Source: Trebouxia sp. TZW2008 (taxonomy: Eukaryota; Chlorophyta; Trebouxiophyceae; Trebouxiales; Trebouxiaceae). From it: 64,000 nucleotides of DNA. Location of the stretch: assembly GCA_002118135.1 (NCBI GenBank), contig BDIU01000160.1, forward strand, positions 1-64,000. Direction: 5' to 3'. The translations under genes and the position numbers were made by a program. Positions 12,601-24,793 of the stretch are shown in pieces. How positions within the stretch are numbered: the first letter of the stretch is position 1; every line of letters begins with the position of its first letter. Below the pieces are notes generated by a model that ran no database searches, had not been told where the DNA came from, and worked only from the letters and a program-made list of their open reading frames with translations.

Positions 12601-14212
12601 CAGACATTGTTACATGATCACACGGCAAAAATGTGCTCTTGCTGGACCAGGTATGAGGAGGGTTTGAGTTTGTCAAAGGCCAGTGAACAGCTGGGGAAGA
12701 AGCTGCACGAGAGGCAAGCTGACAGCGGAGAGCGGGCTGCTGTCTACCTGCAAGCTGGTGTCCTGGTTGCCAAATCTATTCTGAAGGTGTGTCTTATGAC
12801 TTGTGATCGAGTGTTACACACCTCACGCTCAAGACTTGTCCAACACCACGAACTTCTGATGATCATCAAGCTTGAGTGATGCAAGAGATCAACACAAGAG
12901 TCATGCTGTGCACTTATGGCAGTGATGCTGTGCATATCTTGTGGTGCACCATGACCTGCAGGTGAAGCATCAGCATTGGTTTGTCTGCTTGGCATACTGC
13001 TGATGCAGTGATGCAGCTGCTCTGCTATTGCATCAATCTACTAATCATCAGTTGAACATGCATGCTGATGTGCACTTTCTAAAACAGCAGGACATGCATG
13101 CCTTGACATGCAGAGCGCTCGTGCCAAGCACATCAGCTGCAATCAGACTATGTGCTTCAATGCTGCAGGCCCTAGAAGTGTTCCATGCAAATCACTGTGG
13201 GATTGTGGACATCAAGGCAGACAATTTGGTGGTACAAGTTGCTGAAGACGGCAGCTTTGTGCACTGCACCTTACTAGACCTGGGAAGTGCTGCTGTCTTC
13301 CAGGGTAAGGCTTGTCACTGGCCCTGATGCAATAACACACAGGACAGCGTATGCATTCAACATGAGCTGAACAGCCATATCAATCGCCCTGTGCATCTGT
13401 TTCAACAGCTGTTTGCGCCCTTGGCAACGCAACCATGGATCAGTGAGGCAATATTGTGCCCCTGCAGGTGCCTACAACATGATGCCTGACAACGTGGCAG
13501 GCAGCCCTGAGTGCTTCAGCCCAGAGATTGCAAGGGCCTATTTCGGGAAGGAGTACTCCACCAGAATAGATGCGCAAGCTCAGGATGTGTGGGCTGTGGG
13601 CTGCCTGTTTCTGTACACTGTCACGGGCGTCTACTGGTTTGGCGACAACAGCCTGGTGGAAGGAAAGCGAGAAACGGCGTTGGCACGACACCAACATTGG
13701 GTAGGCTTCCTGCCATGGCATCTGACTGATGCTCCTGCAGTGCACACTGCAGGTTCCAGCACTACTTGTGGCATGCATGCACTTGACAAATGCGAAGTCA
13801 CAGCCGGGCTGCAGTGTCAACTGCCATATCTGTGAAGGTGCTGCACTTGATTGCTGGTCTCTCCAGCTTTTGTGGAGGCTCCAGAGGTGGCTCTTTCTAC
13901 CCTGCTCTCATCAAAGATGACGCATTTTTGGACCCTGCATCACTGCTAGTGATCAGGGAACTCAAGTGACCTGGGCGACCAGTAGTAACCAGTCATGCTT
14001 GTGTAAATTTGCTGCAGGAGCAAGCCCGCCAAGATTCTGAAAGGCTTGAGGACTGCAGCCATAACTTGGTGGAGTGGGTGAAGGACGCTTACAGTGATGT
14101 TAGCCCATATGATTTGGAGAACGTCTTGGTATTCGTGCAGCATGCCCTGCAGACAGACATCCCAGCAAGGGCCAGTGTCGAAGCAGCGCTCAGCATGCGA
14201 CTGCTGCAATGA
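3625..14212 (+). CDS. Multi-pass membrane protein with C-terminal protein kinase domain
   Basis: Modelled exons: 3625-3672, 3921-5300, 5563-5649, 5732-6001, 6190-6459, 7346-7594, 8018-8209, 8513-8704, 8908-9045, 9546-9731, 10204-10281, 10596-10688, 11532-11683, 12032-12238, 12651-12786, 13091-13304, 13468-13700, 14018-14212. They sum to 4320 bases, 1439 residues. Residues about 130-480 are rich in hydrophobic and aromatic segments and should span a membrane several times. The middle (about 480-1060) is Ser/Pro rich. The kinase domain (about 1100 to the end) shows a glycine loop (GKGISGAVVYG, formed across the splice at 11683/12032), the ATP lysine in ACALKKL, the catalytic loop IVDIKADN in place of HRDLKPEN, DLG in place of DFG, SPE in place of APE, and DVWAVGCLF. 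Catalytic Lys, Asp, Asn and metal Asp are all present, so activity is plausible. The intron after 10688 uses a GC donor (GAG|GCAAGT). A further in-frame exon may exist at 13838-13948. The family of the membrane domain is unknown; start and minor exons are uncertain, while the kinase part is firm. Confidence 0.72.
9144..9183 (+). repeat. Dispersed ~40-base repeat, copy 1 of 8
   Basis: Core CATGCTAGGCAGGCTCAG plus GGCCCAGCTAGGTATGTAC. Other copies: 11440-11480 (-), 12310-12339 (+, short), 28701-28741 (+), 32054-32092 (-), 32643-32682 (+), 61489-61533 (-), 61961-61993 (-). All are in introns, often next to a CATTCATTCA tract. Confidence 0.75.
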
Positions 14213-14923
14213 GTGTTGAGGAATGTTGCATCAGAAGCAGGTGCCATAGGCGCCATGTGTCTACTGACTGCTGAATTGCAGCAGCAGCCTGACCAAAATC
14301 CTGACAAATAATCAGGGTTGCTGTGACTCTTTGCAGTGTGTTGCTTGTACATATAGTGTTTTGCCAGATGCTGTTCTGTACAGCAATGTTTTGAGGCGCA
14401 ACACAGAGCCCTATATGCAGTGCTGTCAGGTTATTATGGAACAGCATTTGTATGTATAAATGTTGTTGGGGAAGCCGTGGTGTTTGGGTTTCACAACATG
14501 AGTTCGATAGGGTTTTGATCATGGCTGTAGGACTTGTGCAGAATGCCTTGGCAGTGAATAAAAAGGCAACTAACCACTGTCACACACAATCAGCATGAAA
14601 GCATCTGCATACTGATTGTATGCAATAAAAAATTTTGCACTATGCTAGTCAGCGCGCGGAAGGTGTTTTCACAACATGAACAGGATGCAGCATGCTATCA
14701 TGTGCGAGAAGAGCTGCCCGATCGGCTCCGCTTTCTCGATAGAGCCAGCCTGCGGCCAGCTTGGGCCGTCGACCGGTCTGAAATCTGCCCTAAGGTGCTG
14801 TCTGACGCAGACCCTCCTTCCTGCTTGCAATGCCGCTGCAGCTCTCCTGTACGATCTGATAGTGCAAGCGATGCTGCACAATGCTGACCAGCTGCGCTGC
14901 TGCAGGGTCCTGAGACCGTGTTC
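14213..14923. other. Intergenic interval downstream of the kinase gene
   Basis: About 0.7 kb after the kinase stop codon, with A-rich stretches (AATAAAAAGG near 14557, CAATAAAAAATTTT near 14624) that fit 3' untranslated and flanking sequence. An open frame starting at 14676 ends in TGA at 14925-14927 and is discussed under the hunt because the same frame continues open beyond it. Confidence 0.35.
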
Positions 14924-17900
14924 ATGAGCGATCGCAGCGGCCAGCAGCGCGGGCCTCAGCAGACCAATCCGCCCCTTACGACAGCTCATCATTCAGGCAA
15001 TCGGTCAGGCGCCAGTCAATCTCAGAGACAAGGCCAAGGCCAGCTTCGACAGGTGGATCCCTCCGAGGCTCGTTCCAACGACGTCTCAGTTGCCACAAAG
15101 GCCCTCATGCCTGCATGCAAAGATCACTCTTGCAAGCTTGGAGGTTCAAAATTTGAAGCAGCTTGAGCTTTGGATGCAAAGATGGCTGACCTCTCATGCA
15201 TGTGCGTGAACCGCAACGGCTGTCAAGTTTGATCAGTCATATGAGCGGTTTAGAAACATCATTCGCCTTGCATTTAGCGGCACTGTGCTGCAGTCGTCGC
15301 CTCAGCATTGGCTAGCTATGGGCGCTGTTGCATGTCGCTTGCAATGTTTTGCAAAATGCAGACCTTCCAAGAGCCAATCCACTGCAAACATATATCACCA
15401 GCCTTCATGCACTGCTGTGCCTTTGTGTTTGCCATGTAGTTTGAAACATTGTCATGATAAATGCCACTGCAAACACATGTGCATGGCATCAGCCAGTTTC
15501 TGACGTTAGATCTGTAATGCAGGGCACAGGGTTGCATCAGCATGTGCAACTCAAGAAGAAGATCCGCAAGCCTCTGGGCCCTGAAACGCATGCTCAGGCA
15601 CAAGCTGAAGCACAGGAGGTTTCTGCAACTAGTCTGTCGCTCATGCCTCAACATGCAGACGTTGATGCAGCAGTCAACCGCATGACTGAGCCAGACCAGA
15701 ACCAGGTAGACCCAGTACACCTCTGCTTGCAGTTGTGTGCTTAAATTGCCAATATGACTTCATTGGAGCAATCATTGTGCATCTGATGCATATCGTGTTG
15801 CTTAAACCGCTGTGCCTATCCAGCTGACAGCGCATGCTTCTTATGAACACTCACCAGAATGCAGTGCTGCTGTTGTCTCAGAGTGCAGTCCATCTACCTG
15901 AGAAGAGATATGCTGAGTCTCAAGCAAAATTCCATCGACAATCACATCTTGCTTGCCTTTTGGTAATACGGCTCCAGCATTCTGTGTTGGCCAGATTTCC
16001 TATTGTCGTGCTTTCACCCAGCTTTTGTTGCCCGGCTTTTGATACCCTTTCAACACCTTTGGTCATGCTACAGCTGGGGCACAACTTTGTGCTCTTTCTG
16101 CAGAAGCCATTTGTGTTGGCGCCAAGGGCTTCGCTGACCAATTTGTTTGCTTGTCACACTTTCTCGCAATTTCTGACCACTGGCTGCACCTTTGACCATG
16201 CTACAACTGACAAGAGCTTTTGTGTTGTTTCTGCAGGACTCAGCTATATTGGCGTCAAGGGCTCCGCCTGCCAGACATCCTCTTGCCACACCTTCACGCA
16301 ATCTTTGACACCCTTCCTGCACCTTTGCCTATGCTACAACTGGGACCAGATTTTGCACAGTTTCTGCAGAATCTAGTTGTGGTTACGCTAACAGCTTTGC
16401 TGCCCATTTATCCTCTTGCCACACTTTCACACAAGTTTTTGACCAATTCCCGCATTTGCCCATACAGCTGACACAACAACTTTGTGTTGTCTCTGCAGGA
16501 CCCAGTTGCATGTTGGCGTCAAGTGCTTCGCCTGCCAGACATCCTCTTGCCACACCTTCACGCAATCTTTGACCATGCTACAGCTGGCACAAGATCTTGA
16601 GTTGTTTCTGCAGAACCCAATTGCGTTGGCGTCAAGGGCTTTGCTGGCCAGATGCCCTCTTGCCCCACTGGAATACAGATTTTGACATGCTTCCTGCCTT
16701 TCTGACTATGCTACAGCTGGCACAAGATCTTGAGTTGTTTCTGCAGAACCCAATCATGTCGGTGTCAAGGCCTTCCCTGACCAGGTGCCCTCTTGACCTA
16801 CTGGAACACACTTTTCAACAGCCCTTCCTGCCTTTCTGACCATGATGCAGCTGACATAAGCTTTTGTGCTGTTTCTGCAGGACGCTGTTGTGTATTGACA
16901 TCAAGGGCTTTGCCTGCCAGATATGCTCTTGCCACACCTTCACACAATCTTTGACACCCTTCCTGCACTTTTGACCATGCTACAGCTGGGACCAGCGTTG
17001 GCATCAAGGGTTTTGCTGACCTGATGCCCTCTTGTCCCACTGGAATGCAGCTTTTGACACCCTTGCTGCCTTTCTGACTATGCTACAGCTACAAAAGCTT
17101 TTGTGTTGTTTCTGCAGGACCCAGTTATATTGACATCAAGAGCTTCGCCTGCCAAGCATCCTCTTGCCACACCTACATGCAATCTTTGACACCCTTCCTG
17201 CACTTTTGCCTATGCTACAACTGGGACCAGATTTTGCACTGTTTCTGCTGAACCCAGTTGTGTTGGCGCTAACAGCTTCGCTGACCATTTACCCTCTTGC
17301 CACACTTTCACACAGAATCTGACCACTTTCTGCATGTGCCCATGCTACAGCTGACACAAGCTTTTGTGTTGTCTCTGCAGGACCCAGTTGCATGTTGGCG
17401 TCAAGTGCTTCGCCTGCCAGACATCCTCTTGCCACAACTTCACGCAATCTTTGTCCATGCTACAGCTGGCACAAGATCTTGAGTTGTTTCTGCAGAACCC
17501 AATCGTGTCGGTGTCAAGGCCTTCGCTGAACAGATTCCCTCTTGACCTACTGGAACACACTTTTCAACAGCCCTTCCTGCCTTTCTGACCATGATACAGC
17601 TGACACAAGCTTTTGGGCTGTTTCTGCAGGACGCTGTTGTGTATTGGCATCAAGGGCTTTGCCTGCCGGATATGCTCTTGCCACACCTTCACACAATCTT
17701 TGACACCCTTCCTGCACTTTTGATCATGCTACAGCTGGAACCAGAGTTTGCGTTGTTTCTGCAGGACCCAGATGCGCTGGCGTCAAGGGCTTTGCTGGTC
17801 AGGCGCCCTCTTGCCCAACTGGAACGTAGTTTTTGACACCCTTCGCCTTTCTGACTATGCTACAGCTAGCACAACATTTTGTGTTGTTTCTGCAGAACCC

Positions 17901-19660
17901 CGATATCTTGGCGTCAAGAGCTTCGCTGGCTATTTATTCTCTTGCCAAACTTCCATATACATTTTGACACCCTGCCTGCATTTTTAAACATGCTACAGCT
18001 GGGACAGAATTTTGTGTTGTTTCTGCAGAACCCGGTTGTGTGGGCGTCAAGGGGTTCATTTGGGAAGGCCACAAGGCGTGAAGAGAAGCTGATTTGGCAG
18101 ATTCAGCGCATGGAGGATGAAGTCAGGGCAAAAGAAGAAGAGCAGGATCAGGCTTTTGCCACAGCTGAGATACTTCATGTTCAGATCGCTGAACAGCAGC
18201 AGCAGCTTCAGCGGCAGGGACAGCAGCTGCTGCAGCTTCAGAACAGTTATGCACAGCAACAAATGTATCGGCCAGAAACTGAGCGCTTGAACCAGCCCTC
18301 AAAAGTTGAGCTGCAGCGGGACATCCAGAGCTTGCATGACAAGGTTCAGATGCTTACACAGGAGCAACAGCAGAACTCAGACATCACTCAATGGCACAGC
18401 GAATTGACACTTGAGCTTGTCAAAAGCAAATCAGAGCACACACGTATATGGCAGTACATTTCCAACATCCTGGACATCATAGCTGATCCTGCTTTTGGTG
18501 AGTGCGACCAGTGCATAGCATTGAGCTTTTGTATCTGTTCTGTTTGTTTCATGCTACCGCATGCTGCGCAACTGAACAGCTGTTGATGGACTGATTGCAT
18601 AGCCTGCATCATGCAGGCTGTATGACATTTATATGCATTTTGGTGGTGGCATGGTGTGATGCTAGCAGTTTTGCTTGTTTTGACAGTGGAAAGGCATGGC
18701 CTTCCGAGTTCTCAAAGGTACCTTCATCGCGAGCAGGAGCAGGGCTGAAGGGCAGTCTGATCTTGGCAATTTGTCAATTTGAACCTGCAGTTGTTGCCTG
18801 CTGTGGTCTCAACCAACCGTTACTCCCATCTGCCCTCCCATCTTCCCTCTTGACTCTCAGCAAGTGCAGCTTGCATAGAGTAGCTTGTGTAGATCTTGCA
18901 TTCCTCTGTGGTGTTTGATTTTATGGAACAGAATCCACATTACTTTGCTGTCAAGCATTGCCTTAGCAAGGGCAATGAGGCACGCATGCTCAAGTTTGTC
19001 TTAGTGCGACATAGCTGCATTCCATAGGATTTTTGGGCAGCATGGTGTCGATCAACAGCCGTTTTGCAAAGTTTCTTAGCTTTGAGTGAAAGCTTTTTGC
19101 TCAGGTAGAGATGGTGTCAAGCAAACAGATAGGCTAGAAATGTAGCTGCAGCAAGTCCCATTATGATAGTTAGTACCTGTTCTATGTTCAGATGCATGCC
19201 GGCAACAGTTTGTGCAAGTCTTTCAAAGAAGTTTCTCAAGCTGTAAACTTCCCAAATTGAATTGTCCGACAAATAGACGGTCTATTTTGCCAGGTGCAAA
19301 TAAAAGCAATGCTGCATTTCAGCTGTGCGGTGCATTGTGTCACACCAAATCGGCTGCTGCAGGCAGACAGAGCATTGGCTATTGAGCAAAGTGTCATGCA
19401 CAGCACACAGAGCAGCTAGGACTGACATTCTTTTGTTGCTATTGAGCTGCTGAGATGCTGCATGCTTAAGCTACTTTGCAGTCATGCGCTATCCAAGCAC
19501 AGGTGGCAGTGCAGCACTGCCTCAAGCAACATGTGCGCTTATGCATCCCCTGTAGTCGAAGCGCTACTTCAACAGCATGCTGCACGGGGACATGCTGAAC
19601 TTGGACGCTGACTGTCACAGACGGACCATGAGTGTAATACATAACTCAATGCAATGCTGA
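14924..19660 (+). CDS. Coiled-coil protein with giant repeat-filled intron
   Basis: The function is not recognised. Best-supported exons are 15523-15705 (61 codons), 15831-15962 (44 codons), 18029-18497 (156 codons) and a terminal exon 19556-19660 ending in TGA. A possible first exon is 14924-15052 (MSDRSGQQRG...). The join 15962/18029 keeps phase 0. The 18029 exon encodes a Gln/Glu-rich heptad-like region (VRAKEEEQDQAFATAEILHV, then runs of Q and L) typical of a long coiled coil, followed by HTRIWQYISNILDII. Together with the basic LKKKIRKPL segment this suggests a structural or cytoskeletal scaffold, but that is inference only. The phase between 18497 and the last exon is not resolved (a small exon 18687-18717 is possible), so the C-terminal model and the start are weak. 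The intron 15963-18028 is occupied by the tandem array listed separately. Confidence 0.45.
15965..18062 (+). repeat. Tandem array of about 17 units (~133 bp), each a 3' splice site plus exon start
   Basis: Acceptor-like points (first base after TTTCTGCAG or its equivalent) occur at 16104, 16237, 16370, 16499, 16614, 16747, 16881, about 16995, 17118, 17251, 17381, 17496, 17630, 17765, 17896 and 18029, with a worn first copy near 15976. Spacing is 129-135 bases in most cases, with two 115-base units and two irregular intervals around the damaged 16995 copy. Each unit carries ATGCTACAGCTG, a T-rich tract, CTGCAG, then a 5' exon-like stretch resembling GACCCAGTTGTGTTGGCGTC. Only the last copy (18029) runs into the long coiled-coil exon. 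The copy at 17251 has CTGCTG in place of CTGCAG, and the copy near 16995 lost the CTGCAG. A higher-order duplication is visible: units at 16237-16499 and 17118-17381 match at an offset of 881-882 bases. Confidence 0.9.
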
Positions 19661-20012
19661 TGCAATGCTTGTGATGGCATCAATATAGCTGTGATCTTGT
19701 CATTAGTCAGCGATTTCGGACATGCTTTTGCCCGGCAAGCAAAGGACAGCTGAAACAGCGCTGTGACCTCAGGACCTCTGTCATCAGGGCAGAAGTCTGA
19801 TCGGGACAGATGACGTAAAATGCCCTGCTAGATTTCCAAACGGGACCTCCACATGATTTCGTTTTGGTGCACCACAGCTCACACACTAGTGCGCTTTCTG
19901 AGCTGACGGGAGCTTCTTACTGTTTGAGTGCCTGATGCACATCAACTGCCTGTCTGTCTACACGTTTGTATAAGTAAAAGGATTGACTTGGAAGACTTGA
20001 GAAAGCAGCATC
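19661..20012. promoter_or_regulatory. Intergenic interval and probable promoter of the 20013 gene
   Basis: 352 bases between two plus-strand genes. A TATAAGTAAA stretch at 19969-19978 lies about 35-44 bases before the next start codon and could be a TATA-like element, although that spacing would leave almost no 5' untranslated region. Nothing else stands out. Confidence 0.3.
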
Positions 20013-23000
20013 ATGGCTGCTAAGAACAAGGTATGCGCGACTTGTGGCTTCCGACAAGAGCTTGCAAACAGGTGCATAGTCAACTCACCGGCCTATGCGT
20101 GCGACTGGCAGGGCAAGAAGCATAGACCAGGACGGAAAGCAACCAGCAAGAATGCTTCAAAGCAGCACTATGGCCAAGAGAGCTTGGTATGTGACCCAGA
20201 CCGTCCGGCCTCACTCAACCCGGACGTACAGCCTATGCCGCTGCTTGCAGCAGAGCTTCATCATCGCAACCTCTGCTTTCCCCTGCGGGCAGCGTATAAG
20301 CACTTGCAAGGTGCTTGTCATCAAAGCTTTATTTCTATGCAGGCGGAGAGCTTTGTTATGAAATCAAACAGGCGCACACACCAAGTGCAAGTACCCTTTG
20401 CAAGCCAGGTGTGTACTCCACTGCTCGTACACTATCATAGAGCATTCGGACTAGACTGTCTGATTCAACACTGCAGTGCTATTGATCCATTTCAGAACCA
20501 ATCTTCAATTTCTGCAGGTCCTTGCTGCGGCAAAGTACATCTTACCGCTGATAGGCTTGATGGCTGGCCTTATGACAGTGCTGTGTAGCCTGACAGCGTC
20601 AGGAGTAGCTGTGCCAGGTTTGACCGCGATCCCTGACAGCACCAAGCTGCTAGTGTCAGACTTCTTGGATTCAGGGGTGATAAGCTTCAGCTTGACTGCT
20701 GTCCTCACCCTACATTTTGGCTTCCTCATTCTGAAGGTATGCGCAGCAACAAACATGTGTGCAGATGTATTGATGGACTCTGCACATTATGGCTCAGCTT
20801 GGATGCGCACACCGGATGTGAGAGGTGCAAGATGGCTGCTGCCAAAACGATTAGAGCATTTTGCACCTGCAGATGAAAAGCTTGCGAGACTGCATTTGCT
20901 GCAGGTAGTCATATCCCGCCGTGTTGTTGTAAGCAAACGTCTGACAAACCTGCTGCCTGCAGAACTGGAGTTCCAGCTGCTATCTGGTGAAACAAGCTTT
21001 TGGAGCCGGCGCTCAGTTCACCAAGGTATGCACCTTCCAAGAATTTACATCATGCAAACCCTGGCTTATGACTCCGACACACATTGCTGCCACAAGAAAG
21101 CTGAGAATGTCACCATCACTGCAGGTGGGTTATGCCCTTCTGGGCATGACAGTTGAGCAGGGTATGCTGATTACCTTGGCTGTTGCACGCCTGATTGTGT
21201 CGGACGCCGGCCTGTCCTGGGTGACCCTCGGTCAGCTTCTGGATGCCTTCAATGTATGGATGCCAGAGATTAGTCTGGGAGAGATCGTGGCTTGCTGCCT
21301 TGTTTTGAATGCAGTTGCCTCCACTTCTGGCCAGGTACAGGACAATTGCTTTGCTGTGCAATGATGTCAAATTTGTTTGCAGTCAATGAATGCAGTGTCC
21401 AAAAGTGATTAGCATGCTTAGCATGATGCCTCATTTGGGTATGCATCACAGTGAGTGGGATATTGCAAGTGAGCGCAAAATGCCCATTTACATTCTGCTA
21501 ATCTGGCATATGCAGCCTTCTTTGTGGGTCTGACAGATCCATTGCTGCGCATCAGCCTGCATGGTTGGCAACAGCAGCTTGACATCTGTTGTGATGTTGA
21601 TCAGGGTTTGCACAACTCTGAACCAGTTTGTGTGCAGCATCTGTTGACAGTCAGCTGTATCTGATCAGAGACCATCTGCTCACCACCTCCTGCAGCATAC
21701 ACTGATGAGTAATGCAGGCCTGCATCCGCAACAGTGCCTATGACATTTCCTGAAACCCTTATGCTGCTGCTGTCTGCAGGTATTGAACTTCCTTTGGTTG
21801 CGGTATGTGGCACGAGACTCTTCACCTTCGTCTGCAAACCCTACTACCTTTGGCGTAGCAACCCACTTGTCTCAGGCTCACCACGCCAAGGCTGTAGGCA
21901 CCAACACCACCCACCCTGGCACCTCTGCCACTCCCAGAAAGAGAAGCAGTAACACCAGCCCTCTACAGACATTGAAGAGTACTAGTACAAACAGCATCAA
22001 AGGTGTGAACATTGCCATCTCCAGAGGCTCTAGTGACAGCAGTGACCAGATTGGCGCTTTAATGTTGACTACCAGCTCAGCGCTTCAGCGAAGGGCACTC
22101 TCAAGCGAGAAGCAAACACTGCCTACTAATGACACAGCCAAATCCAAGAAGGTGGTCATAGACGTGCGCTCTGGCAGCCTTGACAGCTTGCCTGAAGGCA
22201 ACAATGTACACAACACTGCCTCAATTGCAAAGAGTAGTGACCACAGCAGCACCAGGACAGCCGTCAACGGCGTCCACAGCACATCAGTGCCAGTACAGAG
22301 CAGCATCATCAGCTCTGGAGATGCAGTAGAACCAAAGATGCCCAATGCCTCAAACAGCACCACACAGACTCGTAACATTGGCTCAAGCAGCCTGCACCTT
22401 GACAGCATCATCAGTCAGGGTCACAATGACGCACAGCCCGCAGCAAACGCCACTGCTGCCACTGCTCAGACCGACACAACTGACCCCTCAAGCAAGAAGA
22501 AGAAGAGGAGGTCCAAGAAAAGCAAACGCAGCACAGCTGCACTCACTCAGGCAACTATCAACGAGACCAGCACTGCCTCTCCCCTGACTCAGACCAACCA
22601 GACAGCCGGTGAGCAGTAGTACTCCGAAGGCATGTTTGAAGACACTGGCAGCACACCACTGTTTGCACGTGTGTCAATTTCAAGCAAAGTGTTCTATGAA
22701 TGTTCACTATCCTATGCTTTTTGCTGTCAACCAACATTTCATTCATTGCTTCATTCTGTTCTGCATGCATTCGCTCTTTGCTGCCTTTCAGTCTTCATTT
22801 GTTTCAGTCAAGGATACTGATGCATGTAGCCGACAATGAGACGTCATATTGTCGTCATTGCTTGCATGCTTATTGAGCACCAGATGTCTATGCTCATTGC
22901 GTTCTCTCTGCCGCAGATGACATCAACAGCGGCTACGAATGCGTTGTGAAGGGCCTTCTGTTTGGCGCTATGACTGCCTCGGCATCTGCAAGCAGGATTG

Positions 23001-24087
23001 CAGCCTGCATGACTAAGATGTTCAAGTTGGTTCCAGATTGGATGGTGGAATTTGCAGCTGACAACAAGGAGAATGCCAGTGCTGCCAAAGGGCTTGCTGA
23101 ATTTCAGGTACAGCTTGCTTACATCTGTTCCCAGCTTCTGTGTCCCCATTTGCTGTGTGTTCTATCTTGCCGAGATGGTACCTCGATTATGCTGTTATGC
23201 ATGCATGACTGTGTTGATGGTGTCACAGAACCGTGTGACAAGGCAAGCTGCTGTTTTGTCGGTGCTTTTGCTGACATGTGCACGTCGCAGTTTCACCTCA
23301 AAAGTGTCATTGAATGCACTTGGACATGCTGCAGAAGCTCCTGACTTCCAAGATGACCCTGGAGCAGCTGAAGGAGGCTTGCAGTCCTTCACTGCAGTTG
23401 GCCAACATGGTACTCTTCCTCAAGAACCTGCTGGCAGCTGAGCTGAGGCGCATGCAGCGTGTTCACTCCTTAGCCTCAACATGCGCCTTCAGGTGTGTGG
23501 CTTGCTCATACTGCTTGTTGGGATCAGGGCGCTTCTCATAGACAAACTAATGGTGTGGCTTTTGACTGGATGAATGGCGACATGTGTTTGTGTTTACACG
23601 TGCACCTGTGCTTGTGTGCAGCTTGCTCAGACTCAGCACCAGGAGAAATTGTCCTTTGTTTGCACAGCAGGTGTGATGTTGCATTTGCTGCAGCCAAAGT
23701 GTCATAGTGCATCTGTCGGCGAGTGCTGACACAATGCAACCTGGCTGCTCTGTCAATGGGAATCTGCTTAAGTCAGAAAGTTGCCTAGGCATCCCTTTGC
23801 TGCTGTTGCATTTGATGTAAAGCTGATACAGTATCATGACATGCAGGGAGGATAAATTGATGGCAAAGGACATATTGTGCATGGCTCCATCGCCGGGAAT
23901 GCCAAAGTCCCTGTACGAACCTGCTGTGTGGCAGTTGGGAGAGCTGTGCAAGATCGTGGACGTTCACTTTTCATGCACTACGGTCCAGACACAGCAGACT
24001 CTTGGTCACAGGAGTCACAGTAATGACATGTCTGCAATCACAGTGACTTTGGAATTTGATGGCAATACTTACACTTTGGTGCAGTAG
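20013..24087 (+). CDS. Four-pass membrane protein with N-terminal Cys pairs and Lys-rich linker
   Basis: I do not recognise this protein. Exons: 20013-20186, 20251-20310, 20343-20408, 20518-20736, 20963-21025, 21125-21334, 21780-22608, 22917-23107, 23335-23492, 23847-24087; total 2211 bases, 736 residues, with every junction in phase. The first 80 residues hold Cys pairs (VCATCGFR, CIVNSPAYACDW) that could bind zinc. Hydrophobic segments lie in the 20518 exon (two, for example YILPLIGLMAGLMTVL and the segment ending FGFLILK) and in the 21125 exon (two, LLGMTVEQGMLITLAVARLI and EIVACCLVLNAVAS). The 21780 exon encodes about 270 Ser/Thr-rich residues ending in a basic cluster (KKKKRRSKKSKR) that may act as a nuclear or nucleic-acid binding signal. 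The C-terminus is helical (TLEQLKEACSPSLQLANMVL) and then compact. An alternative terminal exon 23229-23441, ending in TGA and also in phase, would give a shorter isoform. Confidence 0.68.
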
Positions 24088-24793
24088 CCACAGTAGTCAG
24101 CACCAAGGTATATAACTGGTTCATCCATGTGCTGACAGCAGACTTTACTGATTTGAGAACACTGGTTGACAGCTATTTCGTTGACCGTACAATTGCAGTT
24201 GGTTGGTGTAGTGTGCAATGTCAAGACAAAGCAAACTGTAAGCTGCGATGGAGGCCTCTGGCCCCTAAGATGCCATCATCATACCTGCCGCACAAAACAT
24301 ACACACTGCAGGAACTGTAGCAACATGTTGTAATGTTAGACCCTTGACAACTCAAGCTCGCTCTCAACAAATGGCAGTGCCCAGTGAGTTGCTGCAAACA
24401 GTACCATAGTACGCCGCATTGCGTCAATGCCATTGATAGCGCCCACAATCTAACAATTCCATGTGCTTGGCAACTTGCAGTGGCCCAAACAATGCTATCT
24501 GACTGAGTCAGCTTATGACACAGAATAGGATGCCCTCTCACTCCCACAACAATATCAAATACAGTGCCTGAGCATTGTCAATTTCAAATTCTGGAGAACA
24601 CCCTGCATACCCTATCGTCATCACTTGATCTCCAATGTTGGTACAGATGCAGAGTGCAGGTGAACATACTGATGATGAAGGCTAGTGCAGCCACCTCCTT
24701 TTTGGATTGTATGAGACAAATGCAGCAGCAACTGTAGCAGGCTATATCAATATTGGACTGCAAGTCTTGTCTACTGTAGCTCTTGTGCAGGCC
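24088..24793. other. Intergenic interval between convergent genes
   Basis: About 0.7 kb between two stop codons facing each other. TGTAA, the usual polyadenylation signal in green algae, occurs at about 24328 downstream of the plus-strand gene. I see no gene or repeat here. Confidence 0.35.

Noticed and set aside
15965..18062. CRISPR-like array
   Set aside because: Units are contiguous, diverged and lack the repeat-spacer pattern; each holds an exon start and splice acceptor, and the context is eukaryotic.
23229..23441. This exon as the only 3' end of the 20013 gene
   Set aside because: The alternative 23335-23492 plus 23847-24087 has a better acceptor and helical coding character; kept only as a possible isoform.
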